From Artemia franciscana (Eukaryota > Arthropoda > Branchiopoda > Anostraca > Artemiidae), in the NCBI RefSeq assembly GCF_032884065.1, contig NC_088871.1:17418472-17482471 (forward strand): DNA of 64,000 nt. Reading direction: 5' to 3'. The position numbers and the translations under genes are program-made. The notes beneath the pieces were generated by a model. It was not told where the DNA came from, did not search any database, and saw nothing but the letters and a program-made list of their open reading frames with translations. Shown here one piece after another: positions 46,413 through 57,219 of this stretch; positions within the stretch are counted from its first letter, which is position 1; every line of letters starts with the position of its first letter.

Positions 46413-47146
46413 CTTGTCCCTTTAAGTATACTGACCTCATTTTTTAGACGTTGAATTTGTAGAGATTGAGTTTTAATTGTTTCTTCCATCTGTTGGTTTT
46501 CCCGCAAAAGATCTAAAACTTGCTTCTCCAAAATAAGTTTCTCAGATTTTTTTTTGTCCCTTAATTTTTTTGCAGCCATTCTATTTTGAATCAATCGGTT
46601 CGTATCTTTGTCTATTTTACTTTTTTTCTTTTTCGTGTCTTCTTTGTTTATTTGACATTTTTTCTTTTTCTGCTTCTGTTTCAAATTTTCCTGTTTTGCT
46701 GATCCACTATCTTGTATGGCTTGGGGAATATTCATAGGACTAGAAGACGTTATTTGAGACATGAAAGGTTGTGATAGTGTTAATTCTGAGTCAGATGTAT
46801 TGACTGGCTCATTTTGATTGACAGTTGGATATTTCTTGTCGTCGACACTGCTAGTCAAAAAACTAAGCATTTGGCTATTCACCGATTCAGGAAAGTTTTG
46901 GAACAAAAAAGATTGTGAAAACGCCAAGTTTTCTTCATTTGTGTCAACAGCATTGTATATGCTATTGATTGGTTGCTGCCCGTTATTTTCAGCCTTGTTC
47001 ACACCTTGGAATGAGGATACTGGATGATACACTTGCAATTCGACGAAGTCCTTTGAAGGAGCTCCATCGCTGATTTGAGTTGAAATTTCATTTAAAAATG
47101 CATCTATATCTTCAAAAGGTATTTCTAATTCAAAACTCGGATCCAT
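46413..47146 (-). CDS. bZIP transcription factor, first coding exon
   Basis: The frame opens at ATG 47146 with an acidic region MDPSFELEIPFEDIDAFLNE, a likely activation domain, followed by a Ser/Asn/Gln-rich middle. A lysine-rich stretch leads to the basic region NRMAAKKLRDKKK (residues about 188-200) and a leucine zipper with L, L, M, Q, L, L at heptad d positions and V, N, I, I, V at a positions (about 206-241). The basic region fits N-x2-AA-x2-x-R, but with leucine where Ser or Cys is usual. AAKK-x-RD resembles PAR/NFIL3-type basic regions, and the zipper end is ATF4-like, so I leave the subfamily open. A donor ACAAG|GTAAGT at 46413/46412 ends the exon, so the apparent stop at 46409-46411 is intronic. 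The 3' exon was not found. Confidence 0.88.
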
Positions 47147-47187
47147 GCTTAATATCTATTGTGTTGTTGCTTGGCGTAAGTTAGTTT

Positions 47188-47400
47188 CACAACTGAAATA
47201 GTTTTGACGAAATCATTCCTTTATATGCACAAACGCTCTTATATATTTGCACCAATCAATGCTAAGAATCGATGACGTATGATCTTGGGTGTTTCCAATT
47301 AATTTTTCCAATTACTACGCAATAAGCGGAAATTCCCCAGCCATAGTGGCTGGCTGTACAACCGAATGGCTGTACAACCGAAACTCATTACGTCAGCAAA
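47188..47400 (-). promoter_or_regulatory. Promoter of the bZIP gene
   Basis: Read on the minus strand, upstream of ATG 47146: a TATA box GCATATAAAGG at 47228-47218, an inverted CCAAT (ATTGGT, plus-strand ACCAATCAAT at 47251-47260), a CRE-like TGACGTAT on the plus strand at 47273-47280, and a second CRE-like TTACGTCA at 47388-47395. A 16-bp tandem repeat TGGCTGTACAACCGAA lies at 47351-47366 and 47367-47382. The TATA position predicts transcription starting near 47190, a short leader. CRE-like sites bind CREB/ATF bZIP factors, so autoregulation is possible but inferred. Confidence 0.6.
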
Positions 47401-49427
47401 TTCCTAGAGAAGCTTTCGCCTGAATTATAATTGTCATATTTCAAAATTTGGCTTAAGAAAATTTTTATTCAAAAGGCTATAAGTTTTCAGTTTAATATCA
47501 TCATATGTGTTTCACAAATAATATTTAATTAATATCAATGTGTACATTTATGGGCTTTTAAGCTTGTAGACTTCAAATCTGAGACTACAATTTTAATATA
47601 ACAGTACAATTTAAAATGAACTAAGTAGATTTTTTACAAAAATTGTTTTATCATCATTGAAGTTAGTTTTTCAAGATTTTTTAGGCTATTGATTGTAAAT
47701 GTGATAATAAACTTTGGAATGTAAAAGTCAAAATATGCTACTGTTTTTTTGATGACTGCTATTTTCTACTATTTTATTAATCTTAATAGTTATAATTGTC
47801 AAAACATTAACACCTCAGTTGTTAATATACAAAAATTAAGCCTCACTAAAAACACATTCGATAAAAATTTGCAATTAAATCTTTGGTTTCAGTCTCTTAA
47901 TGTTTTATTTTCTTTCTTTTTTTGTGCTTTAGGCTTCTTTTCTTTTTCTTTGTACTTTCAGCTTCAGACTTCGGCTATTTTGATTCTCTATTTTTATGTT
48001 CAGTCACTTTTTAGTTTGATTTTATGCATATGTTTTCTCTGTAGTCTTCAGTCTATGCATTTTTTATTTTATTGTGTAATCATTTTTTCATTGCCATCTA
48101 ATTACTCAACCTTTCTATACTGAACTATTTATTCTGGCTGCATAGCCATAAGTTAATTTTAATCATATCTTTGTTTATGTCCTGCGACACGTGTGATCTC
48201 TCAGACACACGTGTTTTGTATGGACACATTGAAGATACAATTTACCTTTTTGGAAATCTTCCCAACGGTTAAAAGCTTTCGGTGTTATTGCCAAAGATAG
48301 CGACACGTTTTCATGGTAATCACGTGTTTTTATTTGTCAATGAGTTTATTATTTCCTTATATTCAAATTTGTTTTGCATTCAACACACTTAATTTGTCTT
48401 GTACTTTAAAGAGGGGTTTGTTCCAGATTTTTTTTTGTAATAATTATTTTTATGATTATTTTTTCTCAAAATAAAACAAAACATTTGAAAAGAGTATTTA
48501 GTTTAAATGACTTAGAAATAATAAAATTTATTTTATGGAGATAGGGTAAATGAACTAGGAGCCAATTGTCCTAGAATTTTAGGAGAGGGTTCATCGCCCC
48601 TAGTTTTGGGCACTAGCCCCCTCCCATGCTTCCTTTCCCCGAAAGGGCGGAACAAATATTATCAATGAAAACTTAAAAAAGATAATTTTCAAAATTGTTG
48701 CTAGTGTCCCAGTAATTACACTGTACTTAAGGGTTATTTTTCCATTTTTAGACGGAAATCTGTGAAAAAAAAAATTACACAAAAGTATTATTCTGTGTAT
48801 AAGGGTGTTCGGGGTATACATTTTCGGAGGGGGGGGGGTACACTGAATGTCATTCTATGTATGAAATTCCTCTCACAAATTGAAAATTGGTCTCCTAGTA
48901 CTGCTTATCAAAATTGATAACCATAGAAAACGAGTACCCTCCGATCAGTCATAAGGGAAATCAGTATCTTGAAATATTTTCTGTTGCTAAGGTACTTTCG
49001 GAGAAAAGGACAAAAATAATGTACTGAAAGTAAGTTGTTAAATGCTAATTTTTAGAGGACAGTTTCAATTCTAGGAGGCTTGTATTGATACAATTATCAA
49101 ATATATCAGTTGGATACAATCAAAACACATCAAGTGCAAAACATATTCGATTTACTCTAGTATGAAATTACTAGTTTCGATTATGGACGGTTGTACATCA
49201 TTTCGGTCCAAATTGGTACAAATCGAAAAGAGAGCGTATGGTGAATCCTCAGCCCTCATCAGTCGATGCAACCTTTATAATAACTGAATATAGGGTATCC
49301 AGTGTCTGGTCTGAGTATATAAACTTGTTTCGATTCTTGACGGCCACTTCTTTGTTCAACCCTTTTTATTTGGTGCCTAGTTAAACCTTTTTTTTATCCT
49401 GAACCCTTAAGCTATTTTATTTTTTAG
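47401..49427. other. AT-rich stretch without recognised genes
   Basis: The 124-residue frame at 47749-48123 is hydrophobic and low-complexity and is not supported. CACGTGTGATCTCTCAGACACACGTG at 48189-48214, given here only by its CACGTG ends, is a near-palindromic pair of E-box-like cores. The stretch ends in the acceptor TTTTATTTTTTAG at 49415-49427. Confidence 0.5.
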
Positions 49428-49603
49428 GGACTAAGAGAGATTCTACGAAAAGAAAGTTCTGCACAAGAAGAAAGACGCCATCTATCAGTTGGACCAAAAA
49501 ATCATCTACCCGTCTATGACACAAAGAAGATGATCAAACCCCAACCTGTAATATCTGATGAAGATGCCGACGAACAAAGGAAAGATTTACTCCAAAGAAA
49601 TAG
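49428..49603 (+). CDS. Isolated exon of an unrecognised gene
   Basis: This 176-nt segment has a strong polypyrimidine tract and acceptor (ATTTTTTAG|GGA) and a consensus donor (AATAG|GTAAGT). In frame 0 it is open throughout and reads GLREILRKESSAQEERRHLS, VGPKNHLPVYDTKKMIKPQP and VISDEDADEQRKDLLQRN. It is charged and probably helical, with no membrane segment. The frame does not fit directly after DMXL exon f, where it would hit a stop, so it is either a different gene or separated by unseen exons. I do not recognise the family. Confidence 0.65.
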
Positions 49604-50599
49604 GTAAGTTTCATCTGTCTGTGTGTAATTCATTTTATTTTTATTGAAACGACGCAAGGATTATATTGATTTACAATTTGGGCTTTATTTAAACTATACA
49701 ATTCCATTGAAGCTCAACATGGTTGTAAGAAATATCTAAAGCATGGACACAGCATTTGTATTGTTTATCACTAGTTAGATATTTTAGCTGTGTCTCTGTG
49801 ATTTCTTTTCTTATTTAACTACCTACTTCTTATTTGAAAGTCTAGAATGTAGTCTAAATTTTACCTTATCTTTATTCGTTTCAATAAATCGACCTGGCAA
49901 AGGACATGTAGTACATGTCAATATAGTAGTGCTTGTTAGTTAAATCAGGTTTTTTCTTTGACAAAAAAGTTTTCGAAATTAAAATGCCTTTTCCTTACCA
50001 AGGTCCTTCTACCAAATAAAATAAAGTTGACTCTTCTTAACTCGAATTTCATGGGACCACGATTTTGCTTAGACGTGCGCACAGTTCAACTTGTGCATAG
50101 CTCGGATTATAGAAGTCATTCTACATAAAATTCGATTAGAGGTACTTGGATAGAGGTAACCCAAATGAAAGTTCGGGTTGCAGAATTACAAAATCGCTAA
50201 ATTTACTCCCTACAGCCACTAAAAAGTTAAGAATAACTTTATCAGTGTATTATAGACTTGACTTACAAATGTCAATAATAGATTTAGTTTGCTAGGAAAT
50301 AGACACCTGAACATTAACACAATCTGATGCAAAATTTGTTAAATAAAATTAATACTTATGATAGTTTACACGTTGCAACCTGCATATCGCGGTTTTGACT
50401 GAGAGAGATAAAGTGAATTTTGAATGACGATTTATTTAGTAAGTTTCGAGTTTTAATTTTCGGGAAATTTTGACTTACAGTGGTAAAATTTAACCGTAAG
50501 ATTATTTTTAGGTGTGCATGGTTTTTTCTTCGACTTAGACAGGTTTTTCCAAGAAGATTCAATAATTCGATCTATTAAGGATTTCGACCCTACTTTAAA
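49604..50599. other. AT-rich stretch without recognised genes
   Basis: Probably intron downstream of the 49428-49603 exon. No repeat or coding signal was recognised. Confidence 0.45.
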
Positions 50600-50659
50600 A
50601 TTTTCAAGCTCCAAAAATGTGGAATTTTAGATTTGTTGCCAGACGAAGGATCATGGATG

Positions 50660-50713
<54 letters not shown>

Positions 50714-50970
50714 GGGTGATCTTGTTGACCCAGTAGACATAGAATATTGATATAGGGCTCACTTGAGCGGAAACTGAAAGTTCTAATGCAGTTCTTAAGT
50801 GACCAAAAAGATTGGAGGGTAGCTATGCCCCTTCTCTCGCCCATTTTTTCTCAAAAAGCGTCTGATCAAAATATAGCCTTTTTTTTCAGTATAGTTAAAA
50901 GGCAAATAACTTTACATTTGGAAATGACGCGACCCCCCCCCCCCCAGTCTCCGGAGAAGGGTCTTTAAGT
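50600..50970 (+). repeat. Dispersed repeat family Z, copy 3, with poly-T expansion
   Basis: Matches the end of copy 1: CCAAAAATGTGGAATTTTAG, GGATCATGGATGC, a 50-nt T run (50662-50711), AGGGGTGATCTTGTTGACCC and TTCTTAAGTGACCAAA. In copy 1 the T run's place holds only a short TTTG/TTGTTG stretch. Confidence 0.8.
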
Positions 50971-51284
50971 TATAAATTTTGCCCATTTTTAAGCATAGTA
51001 TTTGTTATTAAAAAGTGTGCATTCATTTTTCGAATAGGGGCTCGAATTTTCTGAAGCGGATAATTTTATACTGGAGTAATTTGTCACATTTCCTTTGCAA
51101 AATTCCTGTATGTCTTGCTTTCTCTTTTTTCGACTTAATTTTGCGCATGGAGATGTCAGGGGTAATTTTCCGTTAATTTTCACAATGATTGAATTGTCTA
51201 GATAAATTAACCTTGGGGAGGAGAGATTTCTCCGTGGAGGTGGAGCGACATTTCCTGGCATTATTTGAAAAACAATCAGAAATT

Positions 51285-51565
51285 GAATAAAAAAAAACTA
51301 GTTTTTTTTAACTGAAAGTAAGGAGCAACATTAAAACTTAAATACGAACAGAAATTATTCCGTATATGAAGGGGGCTCCCCCTCCTCAACACGTCACTCT
51401 TTACGCTAAAGTTCAAGTTTTGTCCCCATTCTCTAAAAACGACTCCTTGAAACCAAAGGTGTGTTTAATTAGAAAAATAAGAATCCTTTTTAAAATTACA
51501 AAAAAAAACTTTAGCATAAAGGGTGATGTTTTGATGAGGGGGAACCTATGAAGAACTGCCTAATT
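51285..51565. repeat. Palindromic repeat family copy
   Basis: Starts TTTTTTTAACTGAAAGTAAG, continues ACAGAAATTATTCCGTATAT and CTCTTTACGCTAAAGTTC, and returns through AAACTTTAGCATAAAGGGTG. It is closest to the 34470-34700 subtype, with a similar centre (TGTGTTTAATTAGAAAAATA here, TTTTTAATTAGAATAGGAA there). Confidence 0.78.
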
Positions 51566-51729
51566 ATTTTTTTTGCTTCTAGTTAAAAGTAGTGTTGAAG
51601 GCTCTTCGCGAAGATTTTTTTTGGGCCCTTCGGTTCCTGTTTTCAAGAGCGAACAAAGTATTGACTAAATTTACGCCAAAAACAAGAAGAAAATAGGGAA
51701 TTTCTCAAGACAGTGGGAAACAAATTAGA

Positions 51730-51770
51730 ATGAATATTTCGGCCCTATGTCCAAGGGCCGTCCTCGGGAA
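51730..51770 (-). ncRNA. Hammerhead-like motif, degenerate
   Basis: On the minus strand CCGAGGA is followed by a strong stem GGCCCT/AGGGCC and GAAATATTC. It resembles the candidates at 6.7 and 13.7 kb, but the core reads CCGA instead of CUGA, so activity is unlikely. Surrounding sequence (51590-51850) is probably a PLE-related insertion. Confidence 0.35.
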
Positions 51771-51849
51771 TGCAAAAATATAAAAGAAGAAAAAACTTAC
51801 AACAGGATAAAATCAATAAAACTAAAATAAATTTTTTTTGAAACAGTCC

Positions 51850-54040
51850 CAGCATTCTTACCTTAGCGAAGTTCAACCAGGACTGATAAATAAAATGTAA
51901 TGAAACGAGGCAATTCTTTGAAATAAAAAATGAAATGAAATGTAATCGAATTTATTCATGCTCCCACAGTTCTCCTGTAGTTTTATTTACTTATTAGTAT
52001 AGTTTGGAATTTCAGAAATAATAAAAAAGACAGAAGCAGTAAGTACACTTTTTTGGTGCAAAAAAAACTGATAATTGTATTTTATTTACCACAACAATTT
52101 GCATTAGGAGAAATGCAAGGAAATTGAGCTTTGTTTCTTTTTAAGGTCAAAACTGGCAAATTTTGCAAATAAAATTTTTGAAAATGACACTCAGGAAATA
52201 AGGGCGATGAACCAATTTCAATGATGTAATAAGCACAAAAAATTCAATGATAATTGTTTTTAACTCATACACATCAATTATCAATAGAACACGAAATTTT
52301 GTTGGTAAAAATATTATCAGATCCACTTTTATAGTTGTTTTATATCAAGTTGATTTTTTACAAAACGACAATTGATTAGGAAGGACGGTCACCACTTTTC
52401 AACTCACCCTGGAACTTTCCTCCAGACATAAATTAGTTCCAAATCAGCCAACAAAAACTAACTTCTTTTATAACAAACTTTTTACTATACTAAACTTCCG
52501 AAAAACTCGAAAGATGAAAAAAGGGGAAAAACTAGGCATTTAACGTTGTATACCATATCAGTCGTTTTGTCAAAAATAAAGTCCCTTTTTATATTATTTT
52601 GACTGCTCAATAATCAAAGTTTATTTTAAAAATTAAGTTGGTTTTAATGAACCAACTTAGTTAGTTTTAATTAACAAATAGAGACAAATTTAATTTGTAA
52701 TAATCAAGTTTAAGAAGGAGGCTGCGAGATTTGACGAAAAAAAGGGTAAAAAATAAGAATGGAACGTCTAAGTTAGACCCAAAGAACATGGGTAGCTTAC
52801 TGCAACAGAAATTGGCGTCAGTGTCGACAAAAATCTACGAATGCCATCTAACGATAGACGTCTCTTGTCATTTATTCTGCATAATATTAAGGTAAAATTA
52901 TTGTCTTTGGTAAATCAGTGTATTATGTGATTTCAATTGAAATTGAAAAACAAAGAAACATACAAACGGTGTTTCTTTTTCAGTGTATAAATATAGCAAA
53001 GTTTGCTTTTTACCGTCACAAATAAAAACGCATTGTTCAGTTACATGGTATCAAATCTTAAAAATTATGTTAATACTTTTTGTAGTATTTACTGCTAACT
53101 TGTTTCTTTACCAATATTTCTTGGGTATCACAGTACCTTAGCTTAACCTCAGAGTAAGGTATTCGGTGATTTAATATAGCAAAAAAAGAAAAAATCAGTG
53201 CCATTTTTCGTCAAACTTCAAGTCACATTAGACATTCAATCTTTCTGTTATTATGAGAATTAAAAGGAAGGTTGTTATAAAAACTCTTCAATTAACATTT
53301 GGAGCCTAATGTTTCGCCTGGCTGATGGTAATCTACATAGTCGCATTGACACTAAAGAGCATACTGCCCCCTATGTATAATTTCTCTTTTTGCAGAGGTC
53401 GTTACACACAATGCACGTTCATGTGAATATTAGAGAAGGGCTCATTTGATATTCAGTATCGAGTTATAACGCCTGTAAACTGACTAAGGAATAACATGAT
53501 GCCTGACATAACCCTGGGTATCTCTGCAGCCCCAGTTTGATGCGTCACTGGTCACTAAGAATTTTTTTTGAAATAAGAACCAAGACTTGTAAATGAACCC
53601 TTTGAATGTCTCGAAAGTGTTACCGGTGTTAATAACAAGGTGTTAACAAGGTGTTAAAAAAAGACGATTTGTTGGACTATGGACCCAGACTTGTGAGTAA
53701 GCCATTGGAATGCCTGGAAGGTGTTAATTATATTTATGGCATGTTTGGTATAGAATATAGAAAAATTATTCACATTCTGCCTAATAATCTTGAATAAAAC
53801 CAAAAGTGTAAGTGATTTTGTTTGGCAAAGAAACCATGGATGTGATAAGTTCCTTTTAAATCCCCGAATCATGGTTACAGCATAAGGTGTAACCTAGATT
53901 GAACTCGTAAGAAAAAAAAAAGGATAAACATTGAAAGGATTGATCTAAAGTGTAAGAAACCACCTAGTTGCCTTAAATCAAAGGAGACGGATATTCTTGG
54001 GAAAAAGTATATAATTCCACCAGAAAGCTATTTACATGTA
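51850..54040. other. AT-rich stretch without recognised genes
   Basis: Contains a 9-bp hairpin AAGTTGGTT/AACCAACTT at 52635-52658. It also has a degenerate direct repeat of about 45 bp (ACCAAGACTTGTAAATGAAC at about 53580, CCCAGACTTGTGAGTAAGCC at about 53683). No coding similarity. Confidence 0.5.
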
Positions 54041-54049
54041 CTTCTGTTA

Positions 54050-54865
54050 TAGAAAAGATAAAATATACTGAAGTTGAGCGGTTCTATTTGCTTGTATGTT
54101 TTCTTAGAAAAAAAATTCTAGTGGGACTTATTTTATTTCTATGTCGTAAATATGCATCTAAAGATGTTTTTCCCTTCAAATTTTTTTTATTTTAACTACT
54201 TTTTAGCGTAGAATGTCGCCTTTTTTTAATAAAAATTTGATAACATCCTAGCCATTTAACCTGTAAAAATTATTAACTTTTTTTTTTATCATTTTTTTTT
54301 TTAGAATATTGAAGGGAATATTGTGATGAACATAAAGCCATTATATTTTATTTTACAGAGAAGAGCTTGTGAAAAAGATCATAAAGTGTGTTTGCTGATA
54401 GTCAGATTTTTTACAAAGAAAAAACACATCTTGGGTCATAAATTTTTTTTGTTTTTTGTTTTTATGGCAGTTTGCAGGCGTATCAGGGACTCGACAGATT
54501 AAATTATTAATAGTCGTTTCCCCGATTCGACCATCTGGGGGGGGGGGGTAGGACGGTTATTTCGGAAAAATTAGAAAAAAAGAGGTACTTTTAACTTACG
54601 AACGCGTTATCGGATCTTAATGAAATTTGATATTTAGAAGGACCTCGTGTTTCAGAACTCTAATTTTTTATCCCGACCGGATCCGGTTACATTGGGGGGG
54701 GGGCTGGATGGGGAAACCCGGAAATCTCGGAAAACGCTTAGAATAGAGATTGTAATGAAACTTGGTGGGAAGAAGCTCTTGGCTCTTTCGACCAAGAGAA
54801 GAATAATATAGACAGCCAGTAGACAACATGTATAAGCCTTGTGTAGTTTGTAACGGCAAAAAGAC

Positions 54866-54924
<59 letters not shown>

Positions 54925-55950
54925 CTTAAAAATCTACATTTCAGCAATAAACCTCGTGAATGTGGTTAGCAACAGCCAAAGAACTCTTTTTTTGTGGCTT
55001 TCATAAACCTGTATTACCCTCTTGTAGCTAGTAACAGCTTTTGCTTTCTTAATAATCCGCATTTCAGCACATTCAGATTTGGAAAAAAATCAGGTGGAAA
55101 ACTATAAACTTTTTTAATGATTTACGAAAAAGTTTATAAAATATATTTTTTGTGCAAATGGAAGAGATGAAATATGCTAAAGTTGAGCGTTCGATTCGCT
55201 TGTTTGTTTTCTTAGAAGCAAATTCTGGTGAAACTTTGTTTATTTGTCTCACAAAAATATCTAATGATTTTTTCCTCAGATTGTAAGGTTTAATGGAGAA
55301 TTTTAAATACCAAAGCTAGATACCCTATAGATAGAAACACTTTTTGTTCCATTTTAAGCATATTGGTTTTTTAGGTTATTTTTTGTTTATCACTATTAGA
55401 TTTTACTTTACATGGACACGCTTGCGTAAAAGCTTACAAAATGCGTATATTCAATTGTCTAAAAACAGAAGTTTTTTTTTTTTAATCTTCCAGAAGTTAA
55501 TATAGGCGATTGGTAAGCAACGGGTAGTTAATAATAGCCAAAAACCCTAAAAAGTTTTTATTTTTCGGCTTCCTAAAAATTTGTATCTTGCTACAGTCAA
55601 ATTTGAAAAATATATCAGCTTGATAACCTAGAAAATTTTAGTTTTTTCTTTTCATTTTTCAAGCATATTAAAGGGCATATGGTTACGGTTGTTATGCTAT
55701 TACATTTTATTTTGTGTAAGAACATTCGCTGAAAAGCTTATTCAATATATATTTTCATTTTTTAGTTGATGAGATGAAAGACAAGCGTTCCAATCGCTTG
55801 TTTGTTGTCTTGAAACAAATTCCGGTGGAACCTTTTTTTTTTACTTTTGTCTCTCAGAAATGTGTTTAAAGGATGTTTCTTTCCAGGTTCTTGTTTTATT
55901 TTAACTGCCTTTTAGTCAAAGATGTGGCTAATTTTTTGATGAAAGCTTGA
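54050..55950 (+). repeat. Diverged tandem repeat, about 600-bp units
   Basis: The phrase GTTGAGCG(G)TTC then CGCTTGTTTGTTTTCTTAGA and AAATTCTGGTGGAAC recurs at about 54070, 55175 and 55775. A second phrase (CATTTTATTTTGTGTAAGAA, ending AAAAGCTTA-like) recurs near 54345, 55400 and 55705. Units are heavily diverged and the first interval is about twice the second. No gene was recognised. Confidence 0.65.
54868..54921. repeat. Poly-T run, 54 nt
   Basis: Uninterrupted T tract. The minus-strand lysine run is an artefact. It could be the poly-A tail of a minus-strand retroelement, but no element was identified beside it. Confidence 0.95.
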
Positions 55951-55993
55951 ATATATCTAATCAAGATAATCTAAATTTTGTATCTATTTATCT

Positions 55994-55997
<4 letters not shown>

Positions 55998-56070
<73 letters not shown>
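55998..56070. repeat. (TA)n microsatellite
   Basis: About 72 bp of AT dinucleotides, one of several such tracts around the Helitron. Confidence 0.97.
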
Positions 56071-56071
<1 letters not shown>

Positions 56072-56409
56072 TGAAAAGAGAAATCACCAATGCAACAGCA
56101 CAAACACAAAAAAAAAAGAGAGACAGAAGGAGAAAAGGAAGACTGTTTTCCTAAATTAGTGATTAATATAGACCAGCACTTGAATGAGGCCTTAACCCTG
56201 CTCATCCATACAATCACATAGTTCAAACAGCATAGCCACACACAATCAACCACAAAGAATAATCCATGGACAGGCAGTCATGTCGTCAATAAGTATAAGT
56301 CGTCATTTACCAAACAATTGAAAAAATAATATAGACAAATAATTCAGAGGCAACACCCAACATAAGCGCTCATCAGGAGAATACACTGGCCTATATAGGG
56401 TTTCGCCAC

Positions 56410-56413
<4 letters not shown>

Positions 56414-56482
<69 letters not shown>
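56414..56482. repeat. (TA)n microsatellite at Helitron 5' end
   Basis: About 69 bp of AT dinucleotides directly abutting the TC terminus of the Helitron. It may be the insertion target, because Helitrons insert between A and T. Confidence 0.95.
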
Positions 56483-56485
<3 letters not shown>

Positions 56486-56640
56486 ATATATATAAAAATA
56501 AGTTGTCTGTGGATCTGTGGATCGTGGATCAGGTGACGTCATGTTTCGGCTGACGTCATGAAATTAGTTGCCATCATTTTTGCTTTGAAGGTGACGTCAT
56601 TCAAGTTATATAAGACATATGTTCGCGTAGAATTCTATTA

Positions 56641-56919
56641 ATGTTTAAGTTTACAATGACTGATGAAGATGCTCAAAGAGTCTATGCCAAAAAACTTGCT
56701 GCTGATAGAGAAAGTCAGAAAAGAAAGCGTGCCGAGGAATCAAAAGAACAGCAAGGAAACAGGCTTGAGGCTAAAGAACGCAAAACCGCGCAGTTAGATG
56801 AAGATCCACCTGGACAGCGAGAGTCAAAACATATTAAAACTGAAAATGATAGCGATGATGATTGGGTTTGGGATTTTGACTTGGATAAGGTCATCAATGA
56901 CTACCAGATTTTAGTTTAA
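56641..56919 (+). CDS. Helitron N-terminal Arg/Lys-rich small ORF
   Basis: A complete 92-residue frame from ATG to TAA. It begins MFKFTMTDEDAQRVYAKKLA, continues ADRESQKRKRAEESKEQQGN and ends with an acidic DSDDDWVWDFDLDKVINDYQ. The (R/K)LAADRE-x-KRKRAEES-x-EQ-x-NRL pattern is typical of the N-terminal repeats of Helitron Rep-helicase proteins. Here a single repeat is fused to an acidic tail that ends in a stop. The promoter-like leader with several TGACGTCA sites lies directly upstream. Whether this truncated protein does anything is unknown; it is strongly basic, then acidic. Confidence 0.65.
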   Translation: MFKFTMTDEDAQRVYAKKLAADRESQKRKRAEESKEQQGNRLEAKERKTAQLDEDPPGQRESKHIKTENDSDDDWVWDFDLDKVINDYQILV

Positions 56920-56989
56920 AAAAAACAAAGGTTCGGCGATATGTATTTCATAGTGAAGCTGAAAAATAAAGAAGAAAAAGAATACTGAA

Positions 56990-57080
56990 AAAAGAAAAAA
57001 GAGAAATTACAGACTGGGATACCGGGACACAAATGACGACCGGGACACAGGGAATATAAATGACGACCAGGACACAGGTA
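56990..57080 (+). repeat. Helitron minisatellite
   Basis: Two and a half units built on CCGGGACACAAATGACGACC and GGGACACAGGGAATATAAAT. The same unit occurs in larger number in the minus-strand remnant at 37000-37138, confirming common origin. Confidence 0.8.
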
Positions 57081-57219
57081 TTTAAGAATATCGTTCAAAG
57101 ACAAATTTTTAATTGTAAGAAGACCGTTGAAAGAGAAATTTCTAATTGTAAAATGACTGAAAAACCTACAATGGCAACGGTACCACCATCGAAGTAGATA
57201 ACCAGTGGGTTTACGGCCA

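Noticed and set aside
47749..48123. 124-residue hydrophobic frame
   Set aside because: Phe/Leu/Ser-rich, typical of T-rich sequence; no family resemblance.
49428..49603. Assignment of the isolated exon to DMXL
   Set aside because: It would meet a stop directly after exon f's phase, and its peptide does not match remembered DMXL sequence.
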